NCBI GenBank assembly: GCA_958438515.1
Contig: CAUBRZ010000020.1
Location: forward strand, 1-26,420
Source of the DNA: an uncultured Clostridium sp.
GTDB taxonomy: Bacteria > Bacillota > Clostridia > TANB77 > CAG-508
Direction: 5' to 3'
DNA: 26,420 nucleotides
Positions 14,240 to 22,117 of the stretch are shown piece by piece. Position numbers and translations under genes: made by a program. The notes under the pieces were generated by a model that saw nothing but the letters and a program-made list of their open reading frames with translations, had not been told where the DNA came from and did no database searches. Position 1 is the first letter of the stretch, and each line of letters starts with the position of its first letter.

Positions 14240-15876
14240 ATGACAAAACAAGCAGTAGAAAATAAAGTACCCAAAAAAGAAACTTTCATGCAAGGTGTAA
14301 TAACTCTAATGTTTTCACAAGTATTAATAAAACTATTAGGATTAATATATACTTTGTACTTAACTAATAGACAGGGATTTGGAGATAAAGGAAATGGAAT
14401 TGTAGCAGCAGGATATCAGATTTATGCAATGTTACTTACAATTTCTTCTATAGGAGTTCCAAATGCTATATCAAAACTAGTATCAGAAAGAACTGCTCTT
14501 CGGAGATCATAAGGGTGCACATAGGATATTTAAAATAGCATTTGCAACATTTAGTTTTATTGGTTTAGTTGGAAGTTTGATGTTGTTTTTTGGTGCGCAT
14601 TTAATTGCTAATAGATGGCTTCAAATACCAGAAGCAGAAATGACATTAGTTGCATTATCTCCGGCTATATTTTTCGTAGCTATTTCTTCTGTTATGAGAG
14701 GATATTTTAATGGAAGGCAAAATATAAAAGCAACAGCTAGGTCACAAACTATAGAACAAGTATTTAAAACAGCACTTACTATTATACTAGTTGAAATTAT
14801 TGCAATTATTTCAAATGTTTCAACAAAGTGGATGGCAGGAGGAGCAACACTTGCTACCACATTAGCTACAATGGCAGGATTTGGATACTTATATTTATAT
14901 TATCAGACAAGAAAAAAAGAAATTGCAACTGAAATAAAATCAACAGTTAATTATAAATATGAAAGAGTAAAAACTATTATTAGGAAGATATTATTTGTGT
15001 CTATCCCAATTGCTTTAACTGCAATTATGTCTTCATTAAATAAAAATATAGATTCATTTACAGTAGTAAGAAGTCTAAAACAGTTTATGTCAGAAGATAT
15101 GGCACTTGCACAATATGGAATATTAGGTGGAAAAGTTGATATGCTAACTAGCCTACCATTATCTATAAATGTAGCATTTTCAACAGCACTTGTACCTGCT
15201 ATATCTGCAGCAAAGGCAAAAAAGGATAATAAGACAATCACTAAAAAGACATCATTTTCATTATTGACTTCAATGTTAATAGGACTTCCTTGTACAGCAG
15301 GAATGTTTATATTTGCAGAACCTATATTAAATTTATTATTTCCAAATGCAAGTGATGGTGCATTAATATTGCAGATAAGTTCTTTAACAATTATATTTAC
15401 AATACTTGACCAAACAATAAATGGAGCACTGCAAGGATATGGAAAACTTAGGATACCAGCTATTTCATTAGGATGTCGGAGTAATTGTAAAGTTAATCTT
15501 GAATTTAGTTTTAGTACCAATTCCTCAAATAGGAGTAAATGGAGCAGCATGGGGGTCTGTAGCATGTCATGCAGTAGCCTTTACGATTGCAATAACAGCT
15601 TTAAGAAAGAATATAAAACTAGATTTAACATTTTCAAAATTTGTTTTAAAACCAATTTTAGCAACTACAATTATGGGAATTTGCTCTTATTATAGTTATT
15701 TGTTACTTTCTGGAATAATTGCTTTAAAATTGGCTACAATATTAGCAATAATATTTGCAGTTGTAATCTATGCCTTAGCAATTGTAGCATTAAAGGTATT
15801 TACAAAGGAAGAACTTTTAATGATGCCAGCAGGGGATAAAGTTTGCAAAGTATTAGAAAAGCTTAAAATATACTAA
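14240..15876 (+). CDS. SpoVB/MurJ-like lipid flippase, needs two +1 frameshifts
   Basis: Three open segments in successive frames read as one polytopic MOP-superfamily flippase (stage V sporulation protein B / MurJ-like), which moves lipid-linked cell-wall precursors across the membrane. Segment 1 is 14240-14500 (87 residues, KETFMQGVITLMFSQVLIKL, GVPNAISKLVSERTAL). Segment 2 is 14502-15476 (325 residues, GDHKGAHRIFK, RGYFNGRQNIKATARSQ, SLPLSINVAFSTALVPAIS). Segment 3 is 15478-15876 (132 residues, GVIVKLILNLVLVPIPQIG, NGAAWGSVACH). The sum, 544 residues, is normal for the family. Each junction is an in-frame CGG where skipping the C gives GGA (Gly). Read without shifts, the protein ends after 90 residues. 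GGGAG at 14228-14232 precedes the ATG. It may be a working gene using frameshifts, or a decaying or mis-sequenced one. Confidence 0.8.
14501..14503 (+). other. In-frame CGG at +1 frameshift site 1 (flippase)
   Basis: GCT-CTT-CGG-AGA-TCA-TAA ends the first flippase segment. Skipping one base (CTT-C-GGA-GAT-CAT-AAG) joins it to the 14502-15476 frame, giving TALGDHKGAHRIF, which fits the family. Confidence 0.8.
15477..15479 (+). other. In-frame CGG at +1 frameshift site 2 (flippase)
   Basis: TTA-GGA-TGT-CGG-AGT would run on in a wrong frame to 15695. Skipping the C (TGT-C-GGA-GTA-ATT) gives LGCGVIVKLILN, which continues in the correct membrane-helix frame to 15876. Confidence 0.8.
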
Positions 15877-15939
15877 AAATTTTAAAAAATATAAAAAAAA
15901 AGAAGGATTTTAGGTATTTTTGGCGAATTTAAATAATTA

Positions 15940-15976
15940 GTAGTACATTTATTGCTAGTTCAGGCAATGATACTAC
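15940..15976 (+). other. Two-step hairpin in the hup leader
   Basis: GTAGTA (15940-15945) pairs with TACTAC (15971-15976), and inside it ATTGC (15951-15955) pairs with GCAAT (15964-15968), leaving an 8-base apical loop. No T run follows, so it is not a terminator. It ends 32 bases before the hup start. I see no clear promoter in the 132-base gap, so hup may be read from upstream or from a promoter I cannot place. Confidence 0.4.
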
Positions 15977-16008
15977 ATATACTTTAAATCTTATAGGAGG
16001 TAATTTAA

Positions 16009-16287
16009 ATGAACAAAGCTGAATTAATCGCAGCAATGGCTGCAAAAACAGGAGAAACAAAAAAAGCAGCAGAAAGCTCACTTAATGCTTTTGTAGAAGT
16101 CGTAACAGACTCACTAAAAAAAGGAGAAAAAGTTCAATTAGTTGGATTTGGATCTTTTGAAGTAAGAAAAAGAGCAGCTAGAAAAGGTAGAAACCCACAA
16201 ACTAAAGAAGAAATCAAAATACCTGCATCAAAAGCTCCAGTATTCAAAGCTGGTAAAGCATTAAAAGATTTAGTAAACAAAAAATAA
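16009..16287 (+). CDS. hup: DNA-binding protein HU
   Basis: A 92-residue HU/IHF-family protein that bends DNA and organises the nucleoid. The sequence runs MNKAELIAAMAAKTGETKK, then KGEKVQLVGFGSFEVRKRAA, and the DNA-binding arm tip GRNPQTKEEIKIPASKAP. Length and arm are normal. AGGAGG at 15995-16000 is 8 bases before the ATG. It converges with aspS, sharing a bidirectional terminator. Confidence 0.97.
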   Translation: MNKAELIAAMAAKTGETKKAAESSLNAFVEVVTDSLKKGEKVQLVGFGSFEVRKRAARKGRNPQTKEEIKIPASKAPVFKAGKALKDLVNKK

Positions 16288-16322
16288 GAGTTTTGTATAA
16301 ATATATAAATATATGAATTCAT

Positions 16323-16351
16323 AAAAAGAAGCTATTAACTAGCTTCTTTTT
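16323..16351. terminator. Bidirectional terminator between hup and aspS
   Basis: A perfect 12-bp stem pairs AAAAAGAAGCTA (16323-16334) with TAGCTTCTTTTT (16340-16351) with a 5-base loop. A T tract is present on both strands. Confidence 0.92.
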
Positions 16352-16357
16352 AATATT

Positions 16358-18118
16358 CTATTTTTTCTCATCAATACGAATATGAATATCTCTTAACTGG
16401 TCATATCTTACATTACTTGGGGCACCCATCATTAAGTCTTGTGCTTTACTATTCAAAGGGAAGGCAATTACATCTCTTATTGTATCTGAATCAGTTAAAA
16501 GCATAAGCATTCTATCAATACCTGGTGCAATACCTGCATGAGGTGGAGCTCCGAATTGAAAAGCAGTATATAATGCTCCAAATTTAGATTTCACTTCTTC
16601 TTTAGTATATCCAGCCATAGTAAATGCTTTTAACATGATTTCAATATTATGATTGCGAACAGCACCAGAAGAAAGTTCTATTCCATTACAAACAATATCA
16701 TATTGATATGCTAATATATCTAAAGGATCTTTTGTTTCTAATGCCTCTAATCCTCCTTGTGGCATTGAAAAAGGATTATGACTAAATTGTAGTTTATCAT
16801 GTTCATCTTTTTCAAACATAGGAAAATCAACAATCCAACAAAATTCAAAAGAATTTTTATCAATTAAATTTAGTCTTTTTCCTAATTCTTCTCTAATTTC
16901 ACCAGCTAAAGTTTCAGCTATTCCAGGGACTTCTGCAATAAAGAATAAACAATCTCCTGGTTTTGAATTTGTTCTTTCAAGCATTTGTTTTTTTGCATCA
17001 TCTGGAATAAATTTTGCAATTGGTCCTTGAAAACTGCTATCTTCTTGAATTCTAAGCCAAGCTAATCCTTTTGCTTTTAAATCTTTAATGGCATAATCAG
17101 TCATACCTTCAAAGAAGCTTCTTGGTTGATTTTCAACATTATGAGTACTAATCACTTTAACAATTTTTCCTTTAAAGGCATTTAAATCAATATGTTCAAA
17201 TATATCAGTGATATCAACTATTTCTAGTGGATTTCTTAAATCAGGTTTATCAGTACCATATTTTTGCATTGCCTCTTTGTAAGAAATTCTAGGAAAAGGA
17301 TATGAAGTTATTTTTTTATCAGAAAATTCTTTGAATGTATTATAAATAACAGGCTCAATTGTTTCAAAAACATCTTCTTGAGTGCTATATGCCATTTCCA
17401 TATCTAGTTGATAAAATTCTCCAGGGGCTCTATCAGCTCTTGCATCTTCATCTCTGAAACAAGGTGCAATTTGGAAATACTTATCAATCCCAGATACCAT
17501 TAACAATTGTTTGAATTGTTGTGGTGCTTGAGGAAGTGCATAAAATTTACCAGCATGTAACCTGCTAGGAACAAGATAATCTCTTGCACCTTCTGGAGAA
17601 GAACTAGTTAAAATAGGAGTTTGCACTTCTAAAAAACCTCTTGAAATCATTTGATTTCTCAAAAATTGAATAACCTTTGCTCTTAAAATTAAGTGATTTT
17701 TAATTTTGTCATTTCTTAAATCTAAAAATCTATATTGAAGTCTTAAATCTTCCCTTACTTCTTGTTCGGAATTAATTTCAAAAGGTAACATTTTTGTTCT
17801 TTTACCTAATATTTTAATTTCTTCAATACCAATTTCTACTAATCCAGTTTTTAACTTTGGATTAATAGTTTCTGGGTCTCTTTTTCTAACTGTTCCTAAA
17901 ATACTAACAGAAGATTCAACAGGGATGTGTGATGCGAAATCAACATCTTCTGGCTTACCAGAAGTAACTGCTTGTGTTATTCCATACATATCTCTAATAT
18001 CTAAAAATACAAGACCTCCAAAATCTCTAATAGTTTCTACAAAACCTGCAATTCTAACTTTTTTTCCAACGTCTTCTAAACTAATTTCATTGCAAGTGTG
18101 TGTCCTAAATTCGTTCAT
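16358..18118 (-). CDS. aspS: Aspartyl-tRNA synthetase, probably non-discriminating
   Basis: A 586-residue class II synthetase of the bacterial type. The N-terminal OB-fold anticodon domain has GFVETIRDFGGLVFLDIRD (~25-43). The core has motif 2 (PCFRDEDARADRAPGEF), the bacterial insert domain in the middle, and motif 3 (PPHAGIAPGIDRMLMLL) followed by the DVIAFPLNSKAQD end. It charges tRNA(Asp). Its T-box specifier reads AAC (Asn) and gatCAB is present, so it probably also charges tRNA(Asn) with Asp for later amidation; that is an inference. CCTCCTT (18126-18132) is the ribosome site on the minus strand, 7 bases from the ATG. Confidence 0.95.
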   Translation of the reverse strand: MNEFRTHTCNEISLEDVGKKVRIAGFVETIRDFGGLVFLDIRDMYGITQAVTSGKPEDVDFASHIPVESSVSILGTVRKRDPETINPKLKTGLVEIGIEEIKILGKRTKMLPFEINSEQEVREDLRLQYRFLDLRNDKIKNHLILRAKVIQFLRNQMISRGFLEVQTPILTSSSPEGARDYLVPSRLHAGKFYALPQAPQQFKQLLMVSGIDKYFQIAPCFRDEDARADRAPGEFYQLDMEMAYSTQEDVFETIEPVIYNTFKEFSDKKITSYPFPRISYKEAMQKYGTDKPDLRNPLEIVDITDIFEHIDLNAFKGKIVKVISTHNVENQPRSFFEGMTDYAIKDLKAKGLAWLRIQEDSSFQGPIAKFIPDDAKKQMLERTNSKPGDCLFFIAEVPGIAETLAGEIREELGKRLNLIDKNSFEFCWIVDFPMFEKDEHDKLQFSHNPFSMPQGGLEALETKDPLDILAYQYDIVCNGIELSSGAVRNHNIEIMLKAFTMAGYTKEEVKSKFGALYTAFQFGAPPHAGIAPGIDRMLMLLTDSDTIRDVIAFPLNSKAQDLMMGAPSNVRYDQLRDIHIRIDEKK

Positions 18119-18139
18119 TTAAAAACCTCCTTATATTTG

Positions 18140-18361
18140 AGCACAAAAAAGCGCCCATGCTATATATGCAGGGACGAATATTATCCGCGGTACCACCCAG
18201 CTTAAAAATCTGTAAAATAGATTTTTCACTTTATATTTAATTGCTCCAATATGTTTTACTTTTTAGGTTGACCTTTAAGGGCTTTCAGCCTATGACCCTT
18301 ATTCTCTTATAAGTAATTTCTAAAAGCTTTGTATTGTACAAACGCAATGTAATTAAATTTG
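18140..18361 (-). promoter_or_regulatory. T-box riboswitch of aspS with AAC (Asn) specifier
   Basis: On the minus strand the T-box core GGGTGGTACCGCGG lies at 18185-18198. The terminator (18152-18176, followed by six T at 18145-18150) pairs CGTCCCTGC with GCATGGGCG with one mismatch. Stem I can be drawn: ATTGC/GCAAT at the base, a GAG-containing kink, CAATA/TATTG, the specifier loop, then CTTTTAG/CTAAAAAG. In the specifier loop the triplet just before the A and the TATTG strand is AAC at 18253-18255, the position that holds GGC in glyQS leaders. No GAC or GAT occurs in stem I. Uncharged tRNA(Asn) should therefore stabilise the antiterminator. The presence of the T-box is certain; the specifier call is my hand alignment. 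Confidence 0.85.
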
Positions 18362-18367
18362 AATATT

Positions 18368-18396
18368 ATTTTACATACTTTTTAAAGATTTGTCAA
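18368..18396 (-). promoter_or_regulatory. Promoter of the aspS T-box transcript
   Basis: Minus strand: perfect TTGACA (18391-18396), 17-base spacer, TAAAAT (18368-18373). The expected transcript start is near 18361, where T-box stem I begins. Confidence 0.85.
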
Positions 18397-18435
18397 GAGC
18401 TATATAAAAAACTGCTAACAATTTTTAATATTATC

Positions 18436-18464
18436 TTGTTAAAACTATTGATTTATGATATAAA
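18436..18464 (+). promoter_or_regulatory. Promoter of the methyltransferase genes
   Basis: TTGTTA at 18436-18441, 17-base spacer, TATAAA at 18459-18464, 18 bases before the first methyltransferase start. Its start point is divergent from the aspS promoter. Confidence 0.6.
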
Positions 18465-18482
18465 AAAATAGGAGGTTTGGAA

Positions 18483-19634
18483 ATGAAAAGGTATTCAGTT
18501 TTAGATTTATTTGCAGGATGTGGAGGATTAGCATTAGGATTTCATTCTAATAAAAAATTTAATATAAATTTAGCAAATGACATTTGGAAACCAGCAAGAG
18601 ACACTTATACATTTAATTTTCCAGATGTTCCATTTATATTGGATGATATTAAAAATTTATCTAAAGAAAACATTTCTAATTATTTTCCAAATGGAGTTGA
18701 CGTTATAATAGGTGGACCACCTTGCCAAGGTTTTTCAATGTGTGGTGCTCGTAATGTAGAAGATGCTAGGAATACATTATTTTATGAATATGCAAGACTA
18801 GTTGGAGAATTAAGACCATATCTATTTATTATGGAAAATGTAAAAGGAATATTATCAATGAAAAATCCAGAAGGCAAAATGGTAATTAATGAAGTTAAAA
18901 AAGAATTTTCGAAAAAAGGATATAATGTGGAATGTGACATATTAAATACTAAAAATTATGGGGTACCACAAGCAAGAGAAAGAGTAATAATAGTAGGAAC
19001 CAGAAATGATTTAAATACAGAATTCCAATATCCAAATAACATCATGAAAAGATATAAAACGGTAAAAGAAGCATTAACAGGATTACCAAATGAGTCATCA
19101 TTAGATGGAAAATTGAGTTTAGATAAAAATAACACATATATTAAAAATATAAATAAGTTAATGGATAAAAAAGAAAATAAGATTTACAATCATGAAATAC
19201 CAATGCATCATAAAGATATTGTAAATAGAATGAGTTTTGTACCTCAGGGAGGAAATTGGCAGAACATACCTCAAAAGTTTAGAGTTGGAGGGATACATAG
19301 TAATGCATATAGAAGATTAAAAGATAATGAACCAAGTGTAACTATAAAACATGCTTATAAATCTATGATAATTCATCCTAATTATGATAGATGTTTATCA
19401 GTTAGAGAAGTAGCAAGAATACAATCTTTTCCTGATTCTTTTATATTTAAAAACTCAAAAACATCTCAATATCAACAATTAGCTAATGCTGTACCACCAT
19501 TGTTTTCTAGGGTATTATCAGATAGTGTAGAAAGTTATTTAGAAAAAGCACTAAATACAAAAACAGTAAATCAAAGTAATAGTGAAGTACAATTAGACTT
19601 CTTAAATAAAAAGGAGCTAAGTTATGGAATATAA
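18483..19634 (+). CDS. DNA (cytosine-5) methyltransferase 1 of a restriction-modification system
   Basis: A 383-residue C5-cytosine methyltransferase using SAM. Motif I is DLFAGCGGLALGF (~8-20), motif IV GGPPCQGFS with the catalytic Cys81, motif VI MENV (~117-120), motif VIII PQARERV, then a target-recognition region, motif IX (LSVREVARIQSFPDSF) and motif X (QQLANAVPP). It would protect host DNA from the linked nuclease. AGGAGG at 18470-18475 is 7 bases from ATG 18483, which is preferred to an in-frame TTG at 18477. It overlaps the second methyltransferase by 11 bases, so the two are coupled. The target sequence cannot be read from the protein. Confidence 0.95.
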   Translation: MKRYSVLDLFAGCGGLALGFHSNKKFNINLANDIWKPARDTYTFNFPDVPFILDDIKNLSKENISNYFPNGVDVIIGGPPCQGFSMCGARNVEDARNTLFYEYARLVGELRPYLFIMENVKGILSMKNPEGKMVINEVKKEFSKKGYNVECDILNTKNYGVPQARERVIIVGTRNDLNTEFQYPNNIMKRYKTVKEALTGLPNESSLDGKLSLDKNNTYIKNINKLMDKKENKIYNHEIPMHHKDIVNRMSFVPQGGNWQNIPQKFRVGGIHSNAYRRLKDNEPSVTIKHAYKSMIIHPNYDRCLSVREVARIQSFPDSFIFKNSKTSQYQQLANAVPPLFSRVLSDSVESYLEKALNTKTVNQSNSEVQLDFLNKKELSYGI

Positions 19635-20574
19635 ATTTATAGATTTATTTTCAGGATTAGGTGGATTTAGAATTGCTTTTGAAAGCAATGATTGTAAATG
19701 TGTTTTTTCTTCAGATATAGATAAAAATGTTAGAGAAGTCTATAAATTGAACTTTGGCGAATATCCATCAGGAGATATTTCAAAAATCTCTAGTGGAGAT
19801 ATACCAGATTTTGATATTCTATGTGCAGGATTTCCATGTCAACCATTTTCTATAGCTGGACTAAGAAAAGGGTTTGAAGATTCAAGAGGAACATTATTTT
19901 TTGAAGTTGCTAGAATCTTAAAAGAAAAAAGACCTAAAGCATTTTTATTAGAAAATGTTAAAGGAATTGTAAATCATGATAATGGAAATACTTTGGATGT
20001 TATAATGAATACATTAGATGAATTAGGTTATGATGCAAGAGGTAAAGTGTTAAATGCTTTAGATTATGGTATTCCTCAAAACAGAGAAAGATGGTATTGT
20101 ATTGGATTTTTAAAAGAATTAAATATGAATTTTAAAAATGTATTTCCGAAAAAGAAGAAATTATTCTTTAAAATTGAAGATATAGTAGACCAAAATGTAA
20201 AAGGATATGAAATAACTGATACTGCAGAAAAAAACATAGAAATACATTTACCTAAATATATTGAAAAGAACAAACTAAATGACAATTTATTAATAGCTAA
20301 TGAAATAAGACCCTCAAAGTGCTCTTTTAGATGTAATGGAACATCTCCATGTTTAACAGCTAAAATGGGAACAGGGGGGAATAATGTACCAGTCATTGTA
20401 AAGTATAAAAGAAAATTTACAGAAAGAGAATGCTTAAAACTAATGGGATTTCCAGATAATTATAAAATAAAGGAAAATAGTTTCCAATCATATAAACAAA
20501 TAGGCAATAGTGTTGTAGTACCAATTTTAACTGAAATAGCTAACAATATAAAAGTAAAACTAGATAGCATATAG
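19624..20574 (+). CDS. DNA (cytosine-5) methyltransferase 2 of the same system
   Basis: A 316-residue C5-cytosine methyltransferase, different in sequence from its neighbour. Motif I is DLFSGLGGFRIAFE (~7-20), motif IV AGFPCQPFS with Cys72, motif VI LENVKGI, motif VIII PQNRERW, motif IX (FTERECLKLMGFPDNY) and motif X (YKQIGNSVVVPI). The target region (~175-260) is short, with SPCLTAKMGTGGNNVPV at its end. The start overlaps the end of the first methyltransferase; AAGGAG at 19611-19616 lies inside that gene. Two C5 enzymes in one system usually mean one per strand of an asymmetric site. Its stop lies inside the terminator stem. Confidence 0.95.
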   Translation: MEYKFIDLFSGLGGFRIAFESNDCKCVFSSDIDKNVREVYKLNFGEYPSGDISKISSGDIPDFDILCAGFPCQPFSIAGLRKGFEDSRGTLFFEVARILKEKRPKAFLLENVKGIVNHDNGNTLDVIMNTLDELGYDARGKVLNALDYGIPQNRERWYCIGFLKELNMNFKNVFPKKKKLFFKIEDIVDQNVKGYEITDTAEKNIEIHLPKYIEKNKLNDNLLIANEIRPSKCSFRCNGTSPCLTAKMGTGGNNVPVIVKYKRKFTERECLKLMGFPDNYKIKENSFQSYKQIGNSVVVPILTEIANNIKVKLDSI

Positions 20575-20587
20575 CTATCTAGTTTTT
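20556..20587. terminator. Bidirectional terminator between methyltransferase and nuclease operons
   Basis: A perfect 13-bp stem pairs 20556-20568 (AAAACTAGATAGC) with 20574-20586 (GCTATCTAGTTTT), loop ATATA. The T run at 20583-20587 serves the plus strand and the A run at 20556-20559 the minus strand. The stem contains the stop codons of both converging genes, an unusually tight arrangement. Confidence 0.88.
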
Positions 20588-21373
20588 GGGTTTTAAAACT
20601 ATAGTAAAAATTCCTTTACTTCTGCCAGAACCGGTTGTCACACAAAAATCAAAAGGCTTATTATATTCTAAATTGTTATTAATAAACAGGTATTTAGCGC
20701 AATAAGGTTCATCATAGATATATTTACCTTTAAAAACAATATCAGTTAATTTAGAATCATTCAATATAATATGTTTTATTTTATCATTTGCATATTTTTT
20801 TATATTACTACATAACAAAACTTTATTTTCTTCATCTAAAATTGTATAGCTTTTTATATTTAAATCATTAGGTAAATTATCTTCTAATTCTTGCCAAGAT
20901 GTTTTCCAGCCATTAATAACACAATCATTTTTGTTCAACTCCTTAGCATTACAATAAAGAGAAGCAGCAGCACCTAAATAATAATTATTAAAAAGCTTAT
21001 AAAAAGAATCTGGAACCATTTTTATAATTTGAAATTTGGAAGAATCAGGCCTTTTTATAGAAGTTCCACTACCTATTAGTATTTGTTTTTCATTAACATT
21101 ATAATTTTCTTCATCTAAAAAATAATCATGCTCTATTAAAAAATCATTAGGGATAGTTGCCTTTATTATATATGCATCTGATTTAGGAAAGACTTTTTTG
21201 TTATTTAGATGAGAAATAACATGTTTAGTAACTCTAATATAGTAATAGTTACTAAGATCTGATATTCCAAAGTCTTTTTTTATAAGATTCCATAATTGGC
21301 TATTTTTATTTTTATTCATATATTTTACAAAATCAATTTCTGCTTTAGTTCCTTCTATTGTACCTTTATTCAT
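20579..21373 (-). CDS. Probable second subunit of the restriction endonuclease
   Basis: A 264-residue soluble protein with no family I can name firmly. It begins MNKGTIEGTKAEIDFVKYMN; notable segments are KVFPKSDAYIIKATIP (~75-90, possibly a nuclease PKSD strand), LIGSGTSIKRPDSSKFQIIK and a GSGRSKGIFTIVLKPK end. Position is the main evidence: it starts 1 base after the stop of the nuclease gene at 21375, in one operon behind an XRE regulator, facing two C5 methyltransferases. GGAG at 21383-21386 is 9 bases before ATG 21373; the frame stays open further upstream to 21409, but that would overlap the previous gene. It could also be a specificity or accessory protein. Confidence 0.65.
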   Translation of the reverse strand: MNKGTIEGTKAEIDFVKYMNKNKNSQLWNLIKKDFGISDLSNYYYIRVTKHVISHLNNKKVFPKSDAYIIKATIPNDFLIEHDYFLDEENYNVNEKQILIGSGTSIKRPDSSKFQIIKMVPDSFYKLFNNYYLGAAASLYCNAKELNKNDCVINGWKTSWQELEDNLPNDLNIKSYTILDEENKVLLCSNIKKYANDKIKHIILNDSKLTDIVFKGKYIYDEPYCAKYLFINNNLEYNKPFDFCVTTGSGRSKGIFTIVLKPKN

Positions 21374-21374
21374 T

Positions 21375-22104
21375 TTATATTTCTCCATTTCTAATTGATA
21401 AAATATCATTATATATAGAACCCCATTTTAGTTGTATCTGTCCTCGTTTGTTTTCACTTTTTCCGCCATAAGTAGCTCTATTCCAAGCTTGAAAGCTCAA
21501 ATTACCAATACAAATGGTAGCTCTTTTATTATAAGTATGTGAAAGGTATTTTACGGCATCTAATGCCTTACACCAAATCCCGTTATTTGGCTCTCCATAA
21601 TAAATATAGTCAACTTTATCATCATATGCACCAGATACTAATACTCTATAAATAATTTTTTCAGTATTTTTTAAAAAATACTTTTGTATTATTTCTATTT
21701 CTTTAGCATAATCTTTAGATACATTTTTAGTTCTGTTTTCTATTTTACCAGTACCAGTAGTTGTACCATCGCCCCAAATAAACATTCTTAAGCAATTAGC
21801 AACTTCAGAAGAAATAGGATCAATGTCATTTAGGAAATTTATAAATTCTTCAATTCTTTCTTGATGAACACTATTTCCATTTCCTTTTTTTACACTAATA
21901 CCGAATTGACTTATTATTAAAAATAATTTCTAAATCTCTTTTATATATTCCACCTAAAGCATTAGCTTTTAAAATGTCATTATCAGTAATTTCAGGAAAT
22001 AGTTCTTTTATAAATTTTTTTAGATTATCATTTAATTGTCTAAATTGTAAACCATCAATTGATTTAACTATATTTTTTTCATTATCAAAACCTGAAATAA
22101 TCAT
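21375..22104 (-). CDS. Type II restriction endonuclease subunit, needs one +1 frameshift
   Basis: Two open segments join by skipping one base at an in-frame CGG (21901-21903). Segment 1 (22104-21904) gives 67 residues (MIISGFDNEKNIVKSIDG to DLEIIFNNKSI). Segment 2 (21902-21375) gives 175 residues (GISVKKGNGNSVHQERIEE to SIRNGEI). Together they make 242 residues. The joined text around the site, with Asp57, Glu59, then ISVKKGNGNSVHQE (Lys72, Glu82), looks like the core of a PD-(D/E)XK-type restriction enzyme, so the shift falls between catalytic residues. Read without the shift, the protein stops two codons after the CGG's upstream neighbour and cannot cut DNA. The start ATG 22104 is 6 bases after AAAGGAGG (22111-22118). 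Segment 2 contains WGDGTTTGTGKIENRTKN. It is coupled to the regulator upstream and the second subunit downstream. Confidence 0.75.
21901..21903 (-). other. In-frame CGG at +1 frameshift site 3 (nuclease)
   Basis: Minus-strand reading AAG-TCA-ATT-CGG-TAT-TAG stops at once. Skipping the C gives ATT-C-GGT-ATT-AGT-GTA-AAA, entering the frame that runs open to 21375. As at the other two sites, the codon before ends in T and the base skip yields a glycine codon. Confidence 0.8.
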
Positions 22105-22117
22105 AAGAATCCTCCTT

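Noticed and set aside
14577..15876. The flippase as three separate genes with internal starts
   Set aside because: Segments 2 and 3 have no ribosome sites at their first start codons and each continues the family sequence exactly where the previous one stops.
14240..15876. Plain pseudogene as the full explanation for the split flippase and nuclease
   Set aside because: Possible, but it does not explain why the only three in-frame CGG codons of the window coincide with the breaks while all other text is intact. Kept as the alternative.
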